Shown: piece after piece, positions 51,227 through 61,194 of the stretch
Layout of the letters: the number at the start of each line of letters is the position of its first letter
Numbering within the stretch: position 1 is the stretch's first letter
Assembly: GCF_003330725.1 (NCBI RefSeq)
Contig: NZ_CP030842.1
Location: 1 to 64,000 of the forward strand
Source of the DNA: Acidisarcina polymorpha
GTDB lineage: Bacteria; Acidobacteriota; Terriglobia; Terriglobales; Acidobacteriaceae
Length of the DNA: 64,000 nucleotides
Reading direction: 5' to 3'
The notes under the pieces: model-generated
The model's input: the letters and a program-made list of their open reading frames with translations, nothing else
What the model was told of the DNA's origin: nothing
Databases searched by the model: none
Position numbers and translations under genes: made by a program

Positions 51227-52231
51227 CTAGTGGGAATTGACACAACAGCTGCACTCCGGCACAATAACTGCAATTTCGTCCTGCTTGTTTGGCGTCATAC
51301 ATCGCTTGGTCAGCCGTGGCCAGCCAATGTTGTACAGAAACCGTTTGAGGATTAAGGGGGCGATCCCAAAGCTAGCGGTGACCTGAATGAACGGATCGTG
51401 TTGAACTGGAACGGACTGGAGGTGCAAGCGCAAACGCTCCGCCGTTTCACCCGCCTGTGTGATGCTTGTTTCCTGCAGGAGGATCCCGAATTCTTCGCCT
51501 CCTAATCTGCCCAAGATGTCACCATGTCTTAGCTGGCTTGCGAGCTCTCGAGAGGCGGTTTGGAGAACGAGATCACCCGTCGGGTGGCCATAAACGTCAT
51601 TCACTCGCTTGAAGTCATCGAGGTCTAACAAGAGGAGGGCAGCGGGACGTCCCCATCGCCTGTATCTCGATAGAATTTTCTCCATTTCGAGCGTAAAGCC
51701 CCGCCGCGTTACTGCCCCGGTGAGGTGATCTGTCTCGGCGATCCGCCGCAATTCGAGTTCATTCCCTGCAAGAGTTGCGAAGCTCTTCAGGATTTCGATC
51801 TCATTCGGGCTATAGCTTCGAGGAACGACGTCTATGACGCAGAGTGAACCTACGTTATAGCCGTCGGGGGTCGATAGAGGAAAACCAAGGTAGCTCCGAA
51901 TGAAAGGGTCACCGGTTACGAGAGGGTTTGCTAGAAAGCGCGTATCCAGCTTTGCATCCGGAACACACAAAGGCTCTCGTTCCATGATTGTGTGAGTGCA
52001 AAAGGATTCATCACGCCGGGTTTCAGAAACCGATAGACCTACACAGGACTTGAACCACTGTCTGTCGGCGTCAATAAGCGACACGTTGCATATTGGGACT
52101 TTCAACACCCTTTTGACTAGGGCCGTGATACGGTCGAAGGCAGGCTCTCTCGGAGTGTCCAGAACCTCATAGCGGCGAAGGGCTGCGAGCCGTCCTGCTT
52201 CGTCTTGTAGTTTCGCCTCCGCCGAGCTCAC
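51227..52231 (-). CDS. GAF-GGDEF diguanylate cyclase, late frameshift
   Basis: The start is GTG 52229-52231 (AAGAGGATGACAAC upstream). A GAF domain spans about residues 25-160 (VPICNVSLIDADRQWFKSCV, ESFCTHTIM, YLGFPLSTPDGYNVGSLCVI). The GGDEF domain follows (DHLTGAVTRRGFTLEMEKIL, LLLDLDDFKRVNDVYGHPTG, LGRLGGEEFGILLQE; active-site GGEEF). After FGIAPL the frame ends in nonsense sequence. In the next frame the correct C-terminus ADQAMYDAKQAGRN continues to a stop at 51216. A missing base in the G5 run at 51356-51360 explains this. It would synthesise cyclic-di-GMP if intact. No I-site RxxD is visible. Confidence 0.82.
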   Translation of the reverse strand: MSSAEAKLQDEAGRLAALRRYEVLDTPREPAFDRITALVKRVLKVPICNVSLIDADRQWFKSCVGLSVSETRRDESFCTHTIMEREPLCVPDAKLDTRFLANPLVTGDPFIRSYLGFPLSTPDGYNVGSLCVIDVVPRSYSPNEIEILKSFATLAGNELELRRIAETDHLTGAVTRRGFTLEMEKILSRYRRWGRPAALLLLDLDDFKRVNDVYGHPTGDLVLQTASRELASQLRHGDILGRLGGEEFGILLQETSITQAGETAERLRLHLQSVPVQHDPFIQVTASFGIAPLILKRFLYNIGWPRLTKRCMTPNKQDEIAVIVPECSCCVNSH

Positions 52232-52373
52232 GTTGTCATCCTCTTGTTGTGCAAATGTTCGATCTTGTTCGATTCGATCGATGACCGCTATACGAGCTTT
52301 ATGCGCTCAGGAGGGCTGCATGAACAGCCACAAATTCGCACCTACTCTCATAGTTCTTTCTGGCAATAGGGAT

Positions 52374-53711
52374 CTAACCCACGAAGCCGAGATTGGCTTT
52401 GGGGAAATTGCCAATGTTGGGAAAGATGTTGGCTAGCTCAGCGGCCGGTACGCCGAACCAGGAAGCCAGTGTGGCGGCGTACTGCACGGAGGCCGTGGTG
52501 GGGACCCACCGTCCGTTGCTGCCGGAGTCGTCCGGGCCGCCGAGAGCTAGCGTGGGCATGGTTCCGTAGACCTTTCCGCCTTTCACAGCGCCGCCAAGCA
52601 CGAAGAGATTGCTTCCCCAGGCGTGATCGCTGCCGTTATTTCCATTGGGTTGATAGGCGCGGTTGAAGTCCGACATGGTGAACGTCGTCACTTGGTTCGC
52701 CACTCCCAGTTCCTGGGTGGCCGCGTAGAAAGCTCCGATCGCTGGGCTGATCATGGCGAGCAGGCTGCTCTGGACGGAGAGCTGGGCGGCATGGGTGTCA
52801 AAGTTGCCTACACCGGCAAAGAAGATCTGCCGGTTGATGCCCAGTGACGGTCCGATCTTAATCATCTGCGCAATCTGTTGAAGCTGCGATCCGAGCGCTC
52901 CGTCGTTCGGAAATTTCGTCTGGAGAGTAACCGATTGCAGGGCAGTGGCCAGAATGCCGTCATATTTGTAGGCATTGGCGGTGATGTCGTTGTCGGCCTG
53001 GACGAGCGAAACGCCGCTCTCAAAGGTGAGGATCTGTTGGGCTGTCGCCTGCCTGCTTTGGCAGGTCGATGACGACTCCGAGCACTTACCCGCTTGGACG
53101 CTTCCCGGAATGACCGCCACCGGCGAAGTGGATGCGCCATCGCAGAACAACGTGTCCCCGTCACAGGAGGTGACCATCGGAACTTGCCCATTCGGATTGT
53201 AGATGGGGGTCATGTAGTCGGCGATGCGGCCGGCCCAGCCGGTGGGCGTCGCCCCCGACTGAGGATAGTTCTGCCACTGCAATTGCTGGTCGGGATGCGA
53301 GAACAGGCTGCTCGGGGCAAGCGACTGTGAGGCCAGGTATTGGGCGCGGGTCAGCGGCTGCACCAGGGTGCCGACGTTGGCTACGATCGCGGCCTTTCCG
53401 TTATTGAAGAGCGACTGGATATCGGGCAGATTCGGATTGAGGGCGTAGTTCGGCAGGGGCGTCAGCGGCAGCAGCGTGTTCTGGGCAAGCGCCAGGGGGC
53501 CGCGAATTTTCGCATAGCTGGCATAGTCGGCGGTGTCGAAGGGGATGATGGTATTGTTGGCGTCATTTCCCCCGAACAGGAAGATGCAGACGAGCGCCTT
53601 GTAGTCGGAGGAGCCTTGAGCGAAAGCGTTCATCATGCCGAAGGGACGTAAGCCGGCGGCGTGTCCGGCGGCTGCTAACGATGCGGTGCGAATAAAGCTG
53701 CGACGATTCAT
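52374..53711 (-). CDS. DUF1501 secreted protein
   Basis: This is a 445-residue protein from ATG 53709-53711 (GAGGAATTACGACC upstream). It starts with a twin-arginine signal (RRSFIRTASLAAAGHAAG). DUF1501 features are ALVCIFLFGGNDANNTIIPF, SLLAMISPAIGAFYAATQEL, MSDFNRAYQPNGNNGSDHAW and GGAVKGGKVYGTMPTLALGG. The alkaline-phosphatase-like fold is predicted for the family; the substrate is unknown. It is exported folded by Tat. It is always paired with DUF1800, which is upstream here at 84 bp. Confidence 0.9.
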   Translation of the reverse strand: MNRRSFIRTASLAAAGHAAGLRPFGMMNAFAQGSSDYKALVCIFLFGGNDANNTIIPFDTADYASYAKIRGPLALAQNTLLPLTPLPNYALNPNLPDIQSLFNNGKAAIVANVGTLVQPLTRAQYLASQSLAPSSLFSHPDQQLQWQNYPQSGATPTGWAGRIADYMTPIYNPNGQVPMVTSCDGDTLFCDGASTSPVAVIPGSVQAGKCSESSSTCQSRQATAQQILTFESGVSLVQADNDITANAYKYDGILATALQSVTLQTKFPNDGALGSQLQQIAQMIKIGPSLGINRQIFFAGVGNFDTHAAQLSVQSSLLAMISPAIGAFYAATQELGVANQVTTFTMSDFNRAYQPNGNNGSDHAWGSNLFVLGGAVKGGKVYGTMPTLALGGPDDSGSNGRWVPTTASVQYAATLASWFGVPAAELANIFPNIGNFPKANLGFVG

Positions 53712-53795
53712 GGTCGTAATTCCTCTCTGGATGAAGCACAATTCGGACTGCTGCTGCCCGGCCGTGGAAGGCACGAGCAGCAGGACTGATGCGGG

Positions 53796-56700
53796 TTAGT
53801 GGGAGACCTTGTACTGCGACGCGGTGATGACCAGGTAGACAGCCAGCCTGACGCGTTGCCCTAAATCGGTCACCGAGCTGACTTCGCTGATGATCGATGC
53901 GCGGATATTCGGATCCATCTCCGCATGCATGAAGAGGGTGCCGAGAGCATCGACCAGAACCGAGGGGGTGGACGCCATCTGTCCCCAAGAACTGGTGGCG
54001 CTCAGGTCCACATTGAAGCTGACGAACTTGTTCATCATCAGCCTGTCGGCCAGAGTGAGCAGGGTGGCGACACTGGCGGTGTTCTCGATCCCGAACTCCG
54101 GCGCGTTCAAGGTGGTTCCCGGAATCACGTAGCTGGGCGAGAAGAAATTGAAGACGCTCGACGCGGCAAACGGCCGTTCCCCAAGCGGCACCAGATAGGT
54201 GGACAACTGATCGTAATAGTCGTGGGGGTCGACATTCGTGACGCTCAGGCCGCGCATGACCGCCGTCAGCCAGAGAATCGGCTCGCGCAGTTTCCCTACG
54301 TCGGCGGAAGCATCCGTGTCCCCGGCCCTGGCTTCAGGATCGGTAAAGATAGCGTTCAACACCGCGGTCATATCTCCGCGGACGCCATTGCCGTCGTTGG
54401 TAAACACCGAAGCCACGCGGGAGACATAGCCGGGGCTCGGCATGCTGGTGACCAGGTGTTGAATGAGCTGCTTGGAGACGAAAGGAGGAACGTTGGGATG
54501 GTTGAAGACGTTGGTGATCGCGTCCTGCACGTCGTGCTCCGCCGTCTGGCCGGCAGACAAGGTAGTCCCTTTGTACGACGTGGGATCCGTATCGTTCAAC
54601 AGTGTCTTGGGATTCGTATCATGGTCGGCCTCGACGGCCACCATGGGATGAAAGTAGTTGGGTACCCCGATCAAGGAAGACGGAGTGGAACCATCCGCGT
54701 TGGCATAAGTCCAGCCGGTATAGGCCCGGGCAAAGGCCTCCACCTGGGCTTCCGTATAAGCAGGGATGGGATTCCCCTTGCCGTCCAGCTGCAGGGTGCC
54801 ATCCTGATTCAGAAGGTAGATTCCCATGTTGAATAACTGCATGAACTCCCGCGCGTAGTTCTCGTCGGCTATCTCAGTTCCGGTCGGCGAGTGGCTGTCC
54901 AGCATGTCCAGGTAAATGCCCATGGCCGGCGACAACGTCACGTCGGTCATGATCTGGTGCCAGTTAGTGAAGGAATCTTTAGCCAGCATGTTGATGTATG
55001 GAGTGACCCCGACTCCGGTAATCGGAAAAGCCGAGATCACATACAGTTCGCTGAGCGCGAAAGCCACCCTCTGCCGGAGCTGATCATTGCCAGTCAGTCC
55101 TGCCTTATACCATTCGGACTCCGTGCAGTAGATCGCCGCACTGCAATAGGAAGGATGGTTTGCATACACCGGCGCCAACACCGTCTGCGGAGCCTTGAAC
55201 TGTTCTGACAGCCAGGCCTCGATCCCCTCTTGTTGAACATGCTGGATCAGCGAGTCTGTTGGTCCAAATGTCGTCTGATCGAGGATCCGGGCAGCTGCCC
55301 TGACCCCCAGCGAGGCCGAGATCGACTCCAGATAGAAGAGGCTTGTTCCACCCCCGGGTGCGGGATTTCGAGCCGTGATCGAGAGATTTTCGGTCTCATT
55401 CGCCGCTACCGTCACTTCTGCAACCACCGATGTCGCCGACTGATAGGTCGTCGGCACGGGGGTGTTGTTCACCAGGACCACCGTGCTTGGGACAAATCCG
55501 GTACCGGTGAAGGTGATGGCCGTCGACTTTCCTGCTGGTGTCAACGACGGATTGGAGCCCTCGATCACCGCGACAGGATTGATGACATCCAGGCGATAGC
55601 TCGCCTTGATCGTCGAGTTTGAAGCCAATACAGCCGTGATGGTCACCGCTCTATTGGTTGGAAGCGTCGCCGGCGCGGTATAAACCCCGCTGCTCGAGAT
55701 AGAGCCGGCTCCAGATACGCTCCAAGTCACAGTCTCCTGGGCCGAACCGTTCACATTGGAAACCATGGTGACCTTCGTGCGCAGCTCGGCCGTGCCGGTA
55801 TTGGTTCCGTTGGCATCGGTGGCTGTGAGAGTGATAGAACTTGGCGCAACCGATTCGGTGAAAGTGTTTCCCGTGCCCCCTCCAGGTGTCGGGTTTCGAA
55901 CCTGTAGGTCGAGCGTTCCCGTCGCAGTTGACGATACCGGCACTTTCATCGTCGCTGCGTTGTAGGTGACATACGAGATAGGAAGTGAAGCCCCATTGAA
56001 GAGCACTATCGTGCCAGGAACGAATCCGGATCCTGCTAAGGTGATTTGCTGCGTTCCGCCACTCAATAGGTGGGCCGGGCTAGCCGAGACGACCGCCGGA
56101 ATGGGATTGGTCACATCAAGCGTATAGGTCGTAGCCAATGCTGGGTAGGAAGACATGTAGGCCGTGATTTTCACGCCGGTGCTGAGAGAACCGGAAGATA
56201 GAGGTGTGTAAGTCGCATATTGGCCAGTATCGCCGGAAGGCACGAGCTTACCCGGACCTTGCAACTTCCAGCTAATTGAACCGTACTGAGAATTCGCTAC
56301 GGTCGCTGTCAAGCGGACCGGCACGCCCAGTCGCGCCGTTCCAGTATCTTTTCCATCTGGATTGCTTGCAGTAATGTGCAAGGTCGAGAGTCCCGACTGC
56401 AAAGCTGCTCCCAGGCCGCCGCCAGGAGTGGGGTTCTTCGCCTGCAACGACAGAGTGCCCGATGCCGAGGCAGGCAGTGACAACTGAACGACCACGGAAG
56501 TGGCCGACTTATAAGTTGTGCTCGCAACTGTACCGACGTTCGAGATAACCGCAGTCCCTGGAACAAAGCCCTGGCCGGTGAGCGTCACTGAAGTTGTCGC
56601 ACCAACTGGCACATTCAGCGGGCTCATGTTTTCGATTACCGGTCTCGGATTCACCAGGGTAAGGTGATAGGAGCTTGATACCGCTGAATTGGAACTCAGA

Positions 56701-57563
56701 GTTGCTCTCACTACAACGGCTGTACTGCCCAGCATCGTCGCGGGCGGCGTGTAGACGCCACTGCTGGAGATCTTTCCGGTTCCGGTCACACTCCAGTCGA
56801 TGGTTTTGGCGACGGATCCGGTCACGACCGCAGCCATGTTGACGTTCACGCCTAGTCTGGCTGTTCCGGTGTTAGTGCCGTCCACATCCGTGGCTGTAAG
56901 TGCGATCGTTGTGGGTTGAACGGGCTGATCGTAGCTTGCCCCCGCACCTCCTCCGGGTGTTGGATTCGTAGCCTTCAAAAGTAGGGATCCGCTCGCCTTG
57001 CCCGGAACCGGAAGCGTGACCGATAGATCGTTCCAGTCCTTATAAGCCGTCTTTAAGGCAATCCCGTTGGCGCTCACCATCGTTCCCGAAACAAACCCCG
57101 CGCCCCTTACATTGGTGTTGGTGTAGGTGAATCCCGCCTCTGCCTGAGGAATGGCTGTCGAAGAGATCGTTGGCACCGGATAGATCAGCGACACCACATA
57201 GGAGTGCGTCACCGAAGGCGCTGCATGCAGGTAAGCCTTTATAGTTACGCTCCGGCTTGATGGCATGGCCAGTGGTGGAGTGTATCTAGCGCTATTGTTG
57301 GTTAAAGCGGAAACACTGCCTTCGCCGACAACACTCCACTTAACCACTTGATCAGGTCCCGCAGAGACCTTTGCTGTCAGGCTCACGGGCGTGTTGAGGC
57401 GGGCACTCCCCGTATCCGTCCCGTCCGAATTCGTCCCGGTGATCTCAATGGTCTGCTGACCTTGTGAATAAGCTGAGCTTAGTGCCACTACGACCACAGT
57501 GGTAATGACAATCTGCTTCTTCACTATATAAGTAAGAGTAGATAACACTTTATCCGTGAACAT
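53796..57563 (-). CDS. DUF1800 protein with six Ig/IPT repeat modules
   Basis: This is a 1255-residue exported protein (signal IVITTVVVVALSSAYSQGQ). Residues 40-750 hold alternating Ig-like blocks and IPT/TIG-like blocks, each with ITxTNxDGTDTGTARLxxxV and later GTMVSANGIALKTAYKDW-type IPT sequence, ending NPTPGGGxG. The DUF1800 domain starts near residue 757 (RILDQTTFGPTDSLIQHVQQ) and includes QRVAFALSELYVISAFPITG, NYAREFMQLFNMGIYLL, FVSKQLIQHLVTSMPSP and EPILWLTAVMRGL. The pairing with DUF1501 suggests a secreted complex. Function unknown; the long repeats suggest surface binding. Confidence 0.9.
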   Translation of the reverse strand: MFTDKVLSTLTYIVKKQIVITTVVVVALSSAYSQGQQTIEITGTNSDGTDTGSARLNTPVSLTAKVSAGPDQVVKWSVVGEGSVSALTNNSARYTPPLAMPSSRSVTIKAYLHAAPSVTHSYVVSLIYPVPTISSTAIPQAEAGFTYTNTNVRGAGFVSGTMVSANGIALKTAYKDWNDLSVTLPVPGKASGSLLLKATNPTPGGGAGASYDQPVQPTTIALTATDVDGTNTGTARLGVNVNMAAVVTGSVAKTIDWSVTGTGKISSSGVYTPPATMLGSTAVVVRATLSSNSAVSSSYHLTLVNPRPVIENMSPLNVPVGATTSVTLTGQGFVPGTAVISNVGTVASTTYKSATSVVVQLSLPASASGTLSLQAKNPTPGGGLGAALQSGLSTLHITASNPDGKDTGTARLGVPVRLTATVANSQYGSISWKLQGPGKLVPSGDTGQYATYTPLSSGSLSTGVKITAYMSSYPALATTYTLDVTNPIPAVVSASPAHLLSGGTQQITLAGSGFVPGTIVLFNGASLPISYVTYNAATMKVPVSSTATGTLDLQVRNPTPGGGTGNTFTESVAPSSITLTATDANGTNTGTAELRTKVTMVSNVNGSAQETVTWSVSGAGSISSSGVYTAPATLPTNRAVTITAVLASNSTIKASYRLDVINPVAVIEGSNPSLTPAGKSTAITFTGTGFVPSTVVLVNNTPVPTTYQSATSVVAEVTVAANETENLSITARNPAPGGGTSLFYLESISASLGVRAAARILDQTTFGPTDSLIQHVQQEGIEAWLSEQFKAPQTVLAPVYANHPSYCSAAIYCTESEWYKAGLTGNDQLRQRVAFALSELYVISAFPITGVGVTPYINMLAKDSFTNWHQIMTDVTLSPAMGIYLDMLDSHSPTGTEIADENYAREFMQLFNMGIYLLNQDGTLQLDGKGNPIPAYTEAQVEAFARAYTGWTYANADGSTPSSLIGVPNYFHPMVAVEADHDTNPKTLLNDTDPTSYKGTTLSAGQTAEHDVQDAITNVFNHPNVPPFVSKQLIQHLVTSMPSPGYVSRVASVFTNDGNGVRGDMTAVLNAIFTDPEARAGDTDASADVGKLREPILWLTAVMRGLSVTNVDPHDYYDQLSTYLVPLGERPFAASSVFNFFSPSYVIPGTTLNAPEFGIENTASVATLLTLADRLMMNKFVSFNVDLSATSSWGQMASTPSVLVDALGTLFMHAEMDPNIRASIISEVSSVTDLGQRVRLAVYLVITASQYKVSH

Positions 57564-58644
57564 GGTGATACACCTAATCTCTCTAACTTGTTATGAAGCA
57601 CGCGTCAGCGCTGCGCCCCACAGGAACAGCGCAGCTGATGCACGCTCATAGCTGAGTTTGGAGTATGTTAACTAGCGAGATGGACGGGGCTATGTACAAA
57701 CGATCACATGACTGTGTGATCTCCCGCTAACTTCGTTTAGCCATCTTCACTAACTAGTATGATGCTTTGCCATAGCCTCGTCCGGCCGCTATCTCACGGA
57801 TGTTGGTACTAAGGTACCATTGGCCAACGCCACGTTCACTTATCCTCGAGCAATCGCACATTCTGTCTCGAAGCTTTGTGCTCACCGTAAGTTCGTTCAG
57901 AGGCTAGAGTGACCGTAGGCCCCCTTAAACCTTGGCTTTTACGTCGCAAGTGTCCCGACTTCGGCACAGTGCGCTTGTCCTGTCTGGCAGGCAGGGCAGA
58001 TCGATCGCCTGAAATCTGTTCATTGTCGAGTTGGCCGATGCCTTCTTCGGATCAGCTCAGAATATTGAAGACAGGTCGACAGTTACATCCGTTGGTATTG
58101 AGCGGGGCTGAACGATACTGCGGAGCATCGAGGAGGTGCTTGTTTGCGTCGTTGCCTAAAGTGCCAAGCAGCGATTTGCAAAATCATCGACCCAGAGCCA
58201 ATTGGTCGGTATTTCCTGGCAACGTGATGGGGCTGATCCGGAGCTTCCCCTTCCGCGAGGGCCCGCATTTAGAGCGCTCGAAGTAAACTGGCGAGAAAGT
58301 CGGTGTGCATGTAGGGTGCGGAGGCAATGAAGCTTTGGGACCGCGGGGGCCGCGCTTCATGAGAAAAGAATTGGGGGGAATTGATTGTCACAAATCATAT
58401 TGCCATCTCGTGCGTCAGGACAAACGCATTCCTTGCTGTGGCATCGAGGAGTCTCAGTCGTGGCTTACGTCTTTGCTAATGCACATGACGGCCGTTGAGG
58501 GGTAGGTAGGCTGACGCGGCTAGCCGTACGTAACGTCCGCATATCCGAGCGGCCGACCCGGAATCGACAAGCGTCATCAGCTTACCTACGAGCACCATAT
58601 TAGCACCGCTCAGAGCGGGTTGTGAGCTTATGTAGCTTAAAGCA
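57564..58644. other. 1-kb gene-poor stretch
   Basis: No gene can be supported. Both strands hold frames of 60-125 codons with no family pattern (for example 57909-58286 plus). The first 300 bp must hold the promoter of the DUF1800/DUF1501 operon. Confidence 0.4.
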
Positions 58645-59001
58645 CTAGAGATGTGAGTCGGGTGCAACACGGAGGTAACTGCCTCGGACAAGATCGGACA
58701 CCTCGCCCCAATCCACGGCTGGTCGATCTAAGCGAAGACCGACCCAGCCATTCAACGCTACGCTGGTAGGGGTGAACCACGGCGAGTGGGCGCTTAGTGT
58801 GAGCCTCGGCGTATTTCCAGAACGTGGCCTGCAACACACCCCACTGATTCCATCGCCTCGGTAGTCGGAGAGATAGCAGGCAAAGGTCCGCCCGTCTACA
58901 AGAAAGGCTTCATGCTTACCGGTGGTCGCAATCGTTACGTACGGAAGCCTTAGGCAGATTTTCCTGAGCCTGGCCAGGCGAATCAATCGTAAGTCAACCA
59001 T
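58645..59001 (-). CDS. MmcQ/YjbR family protein
   Basis: From ATG 58999-59001 this gives 118 residues (a longer frame begins at 59082). ARLRKICLRLPYVTIATTGK HEAFLVDGRTFACY is the N-terminal half of the MmcQ/YjbR fold. The C-terminal NGWVGLRLDRPAVDWGEVSD LVRGSYLRVAP is the second half, with the characteristic Gly-Trp-Val-Gly-x-R-L and D-W-x-E. The protein is a small CyaY-like DNA-binding-type fold of unknown cellular role. Intact. Confidence 0.8.
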   Translation of the reverse strand: MVDLRLIRLARLRKICLRLPYVTIATTGKHEAFLVDGRTFACYLSDYRGDGISGVCCRPRSGNTPRLTLSAHSPWFTPTSVALNGWVGLRLDRPAVDWGEVSDLVRGSYLRVAPDSHL

Positions 59002-59237
59002 CGCCGAAGGCGTCTTCTCTTCCGCGTTTGATGGTTGTGGTTCGGTCGCACTGTGTAGCGTCGTGTGTGCAAAATAGCTCATAGTAAGTCCTGCCTTCCG
59101 TCATCAATGCTGTCTGAACCTGCTACCAGTGTCGTTTTATCCATATCGCGGGAGCCTCCGAGTCAATTACCATCCTCGCCTCTGCGCCATCCCGCGACAA
59201 GACCCCGCGAGGAGAAGAGCAATTGTCGTGTTCACGG

Positions 59238-59663
59238 TCACACAGGTATTTGTCCGACTGCTGACTCATTTGCCTTTCCGTTTTCGACTAGACTGCCGAT
59301 TTCAGCGAGGAGGTCTGCTGGATGTACCGGCTTTGTCAGCAATGCGAAATCATGCCCTTTGTCCCTCGCGGCGCGGAGAAGGTTCGCTGTTTGTGCCTGG
59401 CCGGAGAACAGCAGGATCTTGCATCGAGGGCACGCAGCTCTAATGTGGATTGCAAGATCGACTCCCGACATTTCAGGCATCACAACGTCAGAGATGAGCA
59501 AATCAGGGGAATCAGCCTCAACTCGGGCCAGAGCTTCAAAAGGGTTCGTAAAGTATGTCGCGGCGTAACCGCTCCGTTTAAGGATCGTTGCCAGCGTGGC
59601 CGCGATTACATACTCGTCGTCAACAATAAAAACTCGGACCGGAAGCGAATTGGGCACAAGCAT
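59238..59663 (-). CDS. Response regulator, receiver only
   Basis: From ATG 59661-59663 this gives 141 residues. The receiver has VRVFIVDDEYVIAATLATIL (acidic pair), DLLISDVVMPEMSGVDLAIH (phosphorylated Asp), ILLFSGQAQTANLLRAARDK (Ser) and FALLTKPVHPADLLAEIG (Lys). All catalytic residues are kept. The C-terminal 15 residues are not a domain. No kinase is adjacent. Other starts at 59711 or 59936 would add non-conserved sequence. Confidence 0.85.
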   Translation of the reverse strand: MLVPNSLPVRVFIVDDEYVIAATLATILKRSGYAATYFTNPFEALARVEADSPDLLISDVVMPEMSGVDLAIHIRAACPRCKILLFSGQAQTANLLRAARDKGHDFALLTKPVHPADLLAEIGSLVENGKANESAVGQIPV

Positions 59664-59866
59664 TCCTCTTTCGAAAACGTTATGTGTGGGCGGGAACACG
59701 AGGTGGACCATTGCTTGTAAGTTCCCGTTTGTGGCGCATAAGTGCTGTCTAACTTCGTAGCATAGTGAACATGAAACCAGATGTCTGTCATGTAGGCTAC
59801 AAGGACCTAGGCTTCGGCGGTTGGGACGGAACTCCGCGCTTATGCTATGGAATGGCGAGGAATTGA

Positions 59867-60491
59867 GATGGCCGCTATTACGATCAAGAACACACTCCTG
59901 AAAAGCCTGACTCCTGAGATTATTGCGCGCCTTCATCTACGTCCCGTTGCCTTCGAGCTGGAGCATAAAAGTGAGTTTCCCGGGAGGCCAATTGAACACC
60001 TCTTCTTTGTGGCAATGGGAATGGCCTCTATGACCACTACTTTCCGGGACGGGTCGCAGGGTGAAGTTGGGATGTTCGGATAAGAGTCCGTCATTGGTGT
60101 GTCCGCCCTGATGGGAACTAAGCACAGCCTCAATCGCGTCTATACCCAAATTGCAGGAAAAGGCTACTCTTGCACAGTCGAGGATGCCAGGAGAGAATTC
60201 CGACGGGGCGGCATGTTTCAGGAAATGGCGCTCCGCTATGTCCAGGCGCAGCGTGTCCAAGTCATTCAGTCTGCAATGCAACGCACAACTTTGAGCAAAG
60301 GCTTGCCCGATGGTTACTGATCTGCGCGGATCGAGCCCATAGCGACACCTTCGAGATGGCGCGTGAATATCTGGCACAGATGTTGGGAGCGAGCAGGCCA
60401 ACCGTCTCGATACGGCCTTCATTTTGAAAGGACGGTAGCTCATTGAGTACAACCATGGACTCATCCACATCCTCGACGTTGCCGGACCTTG
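59867..60491 (+). pseudogene. Crp/Fnr-family regulator, dead copy 1
   Basis: Frame 1 (ATG at 59867) reads LKSLTPEIIARLHLRPVAFE, GRPIEHLFFVAMGMASMTT and GEVGMFG, then TAA at 60081. It continues ESVIGVSALMGTKHSLNRVY. A shift near 60285 leads to EQRLARWLLICADRAHSDTF and EYLAQMLGASRPTVS. A further shift and a TAG yield ILKGR*LIEYNHGLIHILD. At least three inactivating lesions affect one full-length gene, so the loss is old. Confidence 0.8.
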
Positions 60492-60808
60492 AAAAGGTGC
60501 CATCCAAGCATTTGCCACAGAAACCGCCACGGAAGAGCGCAACCACGTCAGCTTTTTGCGCGGGGCTCGCGCTTCTTGAGCCAGCGCAGCGCGGCGGGGT
60601 TGATCCCGGTGAATCGGGATCAGACGACGACCATAATATTGCCCATGGTGCCGTCGAGGCGCTCTGCAACGTTCTGTATTTGATAGAGCAACACATCAAC
60701 GAACCAGACTCGATCCGGACGCTTCTCAGGCTAGCGGAACCGTCCGTGGAAACGATGAAGCGGGCGGCGGCTTCGGGAATATCAAAACAGGTCGCTCCCA
60801 GAGCCTAG
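60443..60808 (+). pseudogene. Histidine-kinase HisKA fragment
   Basis: The frame has 121 residues. The later part, NIAHGAVEALCNVLYLIEQH, INEPDSIRTLLRLAEPSVE, matches the HisKA helices of acidobacterial kinases (HEVNNPLEALTNLLYLIEQN-like), with the NNP residues missing after His. No ATPase domain follows. The first half overlaps the Crp remnant and has no homology. It is either a fragment or a small unknown protein; the kinase link is by pattern. Confidence 0.45.
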
Positions 60809-60859
60809 CCACGTCTCTCCCGATGGGCAAGTGGCATAGGCTGCACACCCCGTGAAACC

Positions 60860-61156
60860 TTCACCGACGACACCGCGCCGTCCGAACGCGGTCGCTTTAC
60901 TCTCCCGCAAAGTCGGGAGGTGAATCTCTATACCTCCGATGGCTCAGTAGCAACGAAGCCAGAGGTGCAGAGCTACACAGTTCAAAATCAAGCGATCCAA
61001 AACCCTGTCGCTCCCTCAACAACCGCAGTTCGAGGGCCCAGCCGCGGCCATCGCGCCGCAGCCTCCCCAGCCCGCAATCCGCATTCGCATGGGACGGTAG
61101 CAACGAACCCCTCACCTTTAACCATTTCACTAACCTTAGAGCGAAAGGATTTATAA
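60860..61156 (+). pseudogene. Relaxase C-terminal fragment, second copy
   Basis: ETFTDDTAPSERGRFTLPQS then REVNLYTSDGSVATKPEVQS corresponds to FTHDTAPGDREIAVLSRKG and REVNLYISDS in the remnant at 6708-7117. After that the frame continues with about 60 Ala/Pro/Ser-rich residues to 61156. Only the extreme C-terminal part of the relaxase is left. Confidence 0.55.
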
Positions 61157-61194
61157 GATGCTCACCATTTCATGTTCCCGGCATCTATGCGGAC

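Noticed and set aside
53925-54836. Plus-strand frame of 303 codons
   Set aside because: It is a shadow of the GC-rich DUF1800 coding sequence; no ribosome site and Arg/Gly/His-rich composition.
57909-58286. Plus-strand frame of 125 codons
   Set aside because: Composition is not protein-like, no ribosome site, and no family.
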